A DNA stretch of 43,236 bases from an uncultured Chitinophagaceae bacterium. Its GTDB lineage: Bacteria; Bacteroidota; Bacteroidia; Chitinophagales; Chitinophagaceae. The DNA lies in contig CAIQDX010000005.1 in NCBI GenBank assembly GCA_903870685.1, positions 1-43,236 on the forward strand. The letters run 5' to 3'. The notes beneath the pieces were generated by a model, which saw nothing but the letters and a program-made list of their open reading frames with translations, did not search any database and had not been told where the DNA came from. Position numbers and translations under genes: made by a program. Shown piece after piece: positions 40,265 to 43,236 of the stretch; the stretch's first letter is position 1, and each line of letters begins with the position of its first letter.

Positions 40265-40825
40265 ATGGCAAAATCTAAAACATACGATTACATTATTGTT
40301 ATTAAAACTCCCTCATCACATAAATTGATCGATTTTTTCAGTCAGTTGATGCTTTTGATGAGCGTTGCCGCATTTGTGCTGGCAGGAATTAAAAATATTT
40401 CAACACTTTATTTTTTGGCCGCAGCGATTATTTTTTATTGGTTGATCTATTGCTTTATTCAAAAAAGAAAAGGTAAAGAAGTTTATTTCCGTTTTGCTTT
40501 GCTGGTTGCTGCCTGTGGATGGTATTTAAATAAAAAGGAATGGCTGTTCATAAGCATCGCTTATTTAGTGGCTTGTATTTTAGAAAAGCCACTGAAAGTA
40601 TTGCCGGAGGCGGCTTTTGACGAAAATGAAATTGTTTTCAATTCATTTCCGCAAAAAAAATATTTATGGAAAGATATTGCCAATGCGATCCTGAAGGATA
40701 ATATCCTCACCATCGATCTTAAAAATAATAAACTCATTCAAAAAGAAATTGATGCGGATATTAGCGAAGCGGATGAGAAAGATTTTAACGAGTTTTGCAA
40801 AAAGCAGCTATTAGCTTCAACTTAA
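40265..40825 (+). CDS. hypothetical membrane protein (186 aa)
   Basis: I recognise no family. Two to four hydrophobic segments lie between residues about 26 and 100, followed by a soluble C-terminal domain of some 80 residues that looks beta-rich (NEIVFNSFPQKKYLWKDIANAIL and DNILTIDL), similar in pattern to bacterial PH-like domains that follow membrane segments. The last codons and the stop lie in a heptad array that runs to the next start codon, so it is probably co-transcribed with the radical SAM gene. Confidence 0.7.
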   Translation: MAKSKTYDYIIVIKTPSSHKLIDFFSQLMLLMSVAAFVLAGIKNISTLYFLAAAIIFYWLIYCFIQKRKGKEVYFRFALLVAACGWYLNKKEWLFISIAYLVACILEKPLKVLPEAAFDENEIVFNSFPQKKYLWKDIANAILKDNILTIDLKNNKLIQKEIDADISEADEKDFNEFCKKQLLAST

Positions 40826-40855
40826 AACTTATCACTTACAACTTATAACTCATAC
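40813..40855. repeat. heptad array, unit ACTTATA, filling the gap before the radical SAM gene
   Basis: Units ACTTAAA, ACTTATC, ACTTACA, ACTTATA, ACTCATA run from the last codons of the membrane protein (whose TAA is within the first unit) up to the radical SAM ATG. The reverse complement resembles the array at 3404-3456. Confidence 0.8.
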
Positions 40856-42154
40856 ATGTCTTTACAACAATCTCCCTATTTATTATATTCTGATGGCAAA
40901 GGAAATATTTATGAAGATCTTTCCCTTTATGCTGTTGGACGCGCAGGATGGGATGCATTTCCTGTTCCAACAGATGATTGGATCGAATTACCCGATGGCG
41001 GAAATTTATACGAATTACCCGGTCGCAAAGCCATTGGTATTGATGTAATAAGCGGCAATATGCGTTTATGCGATAAAGGTTGGGCTGTTGCTGCATTTAT
41101 TCCACCTGCACATACCGGATTATTTTTATCAGCCTTCGAAACAAATAAAGATGCACCTACTCTCCCATTATTTTGTTACACAGCTGCAGCATGGTTAGAT
41201 AAAAAATTTTATGTAACTGCAGTGAGAATTGAAAATGATATCCGACAAGAATGTGCTGGCTATGATGATAAAAAAATTAAATCCGGTTCTCAACATTTAA
41301 TTGAAACATATCCGCATAATCGTTTGGTGAAACATTTAATGGAAAATTGTTGTAATACTTATCATTGCCCTGCGGCAAGAAATTTTTCTTTAGGACGATG
41401 GGAATGTCCGGTTCCATCTTCACCTGCCTGCAATGCAAATTGTTTGGGTTGTATTTCTTTTCAACCCGAAGAAGAAACGATAGTTGCAACACAAGACAGA
41501 TTAACCTTTAAACCAACTGCCGAAGAAATTGTTGAGTTCACGGTTCCACATTTAATGAATGCACCGTTTCCGATTATCAGTTTCGGACAAGGTTGCGAAG
41601 GTGAACCATTATTGATGTGGGAAACCATTCGTGAATCTATCATCGAAATTCGCAAACATACTAATAAAGGAAGCATCAATATCAACACCAACGGTTCTAA
41701 ACCTGGTGCCGTGAAAGCCTTGTGCGAAGCGGGTTTGGATAGCATTCGTGTAAGCACCAACTCTGCACGCAAAAATATTTATACCAATTATTATCGCCCC
41801 AATAATTATCAGTTTGAAGATATTGTTGAGAGCATGAAAGTTGTTCGCAGTTATGGAAAATGGGCAAGTATAAATTATTTTGTTTTTCCCGGAATGACGG
41901 ATAGTGTAGAAGAATATGAAGCGTTGAGAAAATTAATTATTGATACAGATCTAAGTATGATTCAATGGCGAAATTTTAATATAGATCCCGATTGGTATCT
42001 CCGTCAGATTTGTGTTACAGAAACCGGTGAAATGATGGGCGTGAAACAATTGCAGGAATTAATTCATGAAGAATTTCCGAATGTGCAATTTGGATATTTT
42101 AATCCGCCGATAGAACGCATCAAAGGAAATTTTGAAATTGATTTTGCTCATTGA
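40856..42154 (+). CDS. radical SAM protein
   Basis: The 432-aa protein has an N-terminal domain of about 180 residues followed by the radical SAM core. The cluster-binding motif is CNANCLGC (Cys192, Cys196, Cys199), preceded by extra Cys (CCNTYHCP, WECPV). ISFGQGCEGEPLL near 240-252 is the SAM-binding GE motif region, and INTNGSKPGAVKAL and RVSTNSARKNIY follow. The reaction is unknown. Start ATG follows a heptad array directly. The EamA transporter gene begins 13 bases after it. Confidence 0.88.
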   Translation: MSLQQSPYLLYSDGKGNIYEDLSLYAVGRAGWDAFPVPTDDWIELPDGGNLYELPGRKAIGIDVISGNMRLCDKGWAVAAFIPPAHTGLFLSAFETNKDAPTLPLFCYTAAAWLDKKFYVTAVRIENDIRQECAGYDDKKIKSGSQHLIETYPHNRLVKHLMENCCNTYHCPAARNFSLGRWECPVPSSPACNANCLGCISFQPEEETIVATQDRLTFKPTAEEIVEFTVPHLMNAPFPIISFGQGCEGEPLLMWETIRESIIEIRKHTNKGSININTNGSKPGAVKALCEAGLDSIRVSTNSARKNIYTNYYRPNNYQFEDIVESMKVVRSYGKWASINYFVFPGMTDSVEEYEALRKLIIDTDLSMIQWRNFNIDPDWYLRQICVTETGEMMGVKQLQELIHEEFPNVQFGYFNPPIERIKGNFEIDFAH

Positions 42155-42167
42155 CCGAATTAATTAA

Positions 42168-43070
42168 ATGAATTCATCTCCGAATAAAAATTTATTTATT
42201 GGTTTTGGTTTTGCCATGATCACCATTATTATTTGGTCGGGCAATTATGTAATTGCAAGAGGGATTGCCAATCAAATTCCACCCATCAGCATCGCATTTT
42301 TTCGCTGGAGTACTGCATCATTTTTTATTATCTTAATTGGTTGGAAAAAATTTATCGAACAAAAGAATATTCTTCTTCAACATAAATGGTATTTATTTTT
42401 TACTGCAATAACAGGTGTTACACTATTCAACACTTTTATTTATGTTGCCGGTCATTTTACTTCTGCCATCAATCTTGTTTTAATTGCAACAACTGCTGCC
42501 CCGGTTTTCATTACTATCTTTTCAAAAATATTTTTAAAAGAAAAAATAAATAATTTTCGAATTGTCGGAATGATCTTTTGTATTACCGGGATTTTATTAT
42601 TACTTTCTCAGGGAAGCTGGCAAAAGCTGATGCAGCTTAAGTTTGGCAAAGGCGACCTTTGGATATTGACAAGTGCATTTGTATTTTCTATCTACAGTAT
42701 TTTAGTAAAAAAGAAACCTGTAACCATTGCACCGATGAGTTTTTTGGTTACGATTTTTATTTTCGGAACATTAATGTTGCTTCCATTTTATATTATCGAA
42801 ACACAAGTGACAGAACCTTTACATTGGACAAATGGAATGCTGTTTACAATTTTATATTTAGGCATTGGAAATTCAGTTATCGGGTTTTTATGTTGGAATG
42901 CATCCATCGCAAGAATTGGTCCGGCACGAACTTCTTTGTTCAGTAATTTAATGCCGGTGTTCAGTACTGTTGAAGCTGTAATTTTTTTAAATGAACAATT
43001 TACCATTGTTCATTTAATGAGTGGAGTTGTAGTAATTGTTGGATTGATAATCGCTAATCTTAAACATTAA
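42168..43070 (+). CDS. DMT-superfamily transporter (EamA)
   Basis: The 300-aa protein has ten predicted membrane segments in two repeated EamA halves: SGNYVIARGIANQIPPISIAFFRW in the first and LGIGNSVIGFLCWNASIARIGPARTSLFSNLMPVFSTV in the second, the latter with the usual EamA end. It exports or imports small metabolites; substrate unknown. It lies 13 bases downstream of the radical SAM gene and 5 bases upstream of the next permease start. Confidence 0.9.
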   Translation: MNSSPNKNLFIGFGFAMITIIIWSGNYVIARGIANQIPPISIAFFRWSTASFFIILIGWKKFIEQKNILLQHKWYLFFTAITGVTLFNTFIYVAGHFTSAINLVLIATTAAPVFITIFSKIFLKEKINNFRIVGMIFCITGILLLLSQGSWQKLMQLKFGKGDLWILTSAFVFSIYSILVKKKPVTIAPMSFLVTIFIFGTLMLLPFYIIETQVTEPLHWTNGMLFTILYLGIGNSVIGFLCWNASIARIGPARTSLFSNLMPVFSTVEAVIFLNEQFTIVHLMSGVVVIVGLIIANLKH

Positions 43071-43075
43071 TTTCA

Positions 43076-43236
43076 TTGGACACTACTACAATCATATTAC
43101 TTTGTATCGCTGCATTTACTGCAGGTTTAGTTGATGCAGTTGTTGGTGGTGGCGGATTGATACAAATGCCTGTAGCATTGGTTTTGCTTCCATATTATCC
43201 AGTTGCAACAGTTATCGGTTCATTAAAATTTCCCTC
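43076..43236 (+). CDS. sulfite exporter TauE/SafE family permease (3' end outside window)
   Basis: The frame opens at a TTG at 43076, six bases after the EamA stop, and runs off the window. The visible 53 residues include FTAGLVDAVVGGGGLIQMP, the first-helix signature of TauE/SafE permeases. Such proteins move sulfite, sulfonates or related anions. No ATG start is present in this frame nearby. Confidence 0.8.
   Translation, partial: MDTTTIILLCIAAFTAGLVDAVVGGGGLIQMPVALVLLPYYPVATVIGSLKFP

Noticed and set aside
1-43236. CRISPR arrays
   Set aside because: No regular 20-40 bp repeats with unique spacers; the only arrays have periods of 7 or 11 bases.
1-43236. Insertion sequences or transposase genes
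   Set aside because: No transposase, integrase or reverse transcriptase reading frame is present, even as a clear fragment.

Overview
The window is an AT-rich chromosomal segment from a member of the Bacteroidota, most likely Chitinophagaceae-like. I infer this from the gene families (DUF3810, DUF4294, DUF1835, YtxJ, the 391-aa PurM form, the CcsA/CcmF layout), the near absence of Shine-Dalgarno sites, and promoters of the Bacteroidota type (TTTG, 19 bp, TAnnTTTG), two of which are almost perfect. I did not run a search, so the family-level placement is inference.

Layout. 1-6.5 kb: a DUF2130 protein cut by the window edge, a protein with protein-kinase-like motifs, a phosphopantetheinyl transferase, dCTP deaminase, a DUF3810 metalloprotease-like membrane protein, and the DUF177-rpmF-plsX cluster. 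6.5-13.1 kb: a dolichol-phosphate-mannose-synthase-like glycosyltransferase, a DEDDh exonuclease, an Mpl-like Mur ligase, a 50-aa lipoprotein, YtxJ, a coiled-coil protein, an NAD(P)-binding reductase, a pair of YeeE/YedE sulfur transporters and a GNAT acetyltransferase. 13.1-21.4 kb: FtsE, PurM, RibF, QueA, CcmC-CcmD, glutamate dehydrogenase, an HsdR-N nuclease-like protein and AMP nucleosidase. 21.5-27.3 kb: topoisomerase IV (parC and parE) with a DUF1835 protein and a four-helix-bundle protein between them. 27.5-31.5 kb: a YkgJ cysteine-cluster protein, a secreted Arg/Asp-rich protein, a NamZ-like muramidase, a BNR/YCF48-like secreted protein, a small YCII-like protein and tRNA-Val(UAC). 31.5-35.5 kb: an accessory-looking stretch next to the tRNA, with an orphan LuxR-type regulator, a secreted C10 (streptopain-like) protease, a small lipoprotein and 780 bp without a clear gene. 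35.5-43.2 kb: clpS-aat (N-degron pathway), DUF4294, CcmF, CcmE, a small membrane protein, a radical SAM enzyme, an EamA transporter and the start of a TauE/SafE permease. Cytochrome c maturation is split between two loci (ccmC-ccmD at 17.6 kb, ccmE-ccmF at 37-40 kb).

The least expected content is repetitive DNA. (1) About ten short arrays of degenerate 7-bp repeats, each with its own heptamer, lie between genes. Two more complex clusters lie in frame inside housekeeping enzymes (the phosphopantetheinyl transferase and RibF) and encode the same short peptide, NIQHS, in the same frame. (2) Six copies of a dispersed intergenic element with the core GTGCGACGCAAC are present, four of them around the topoisomerase IV genes. 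(3) The four-helix-bundle gene is bounded on both sides by inverted heptad-like AT repeats, as if it were a small cassette. (4) Upstream of queA are two adjacent hairpins with the same hexaloop. (5) The 780-bp gap upstream of clpS holds eight 11-bp units (five direct, three inverted) and a 16-bp inverted repeat. None of these is explained by the protein-coding annotation.
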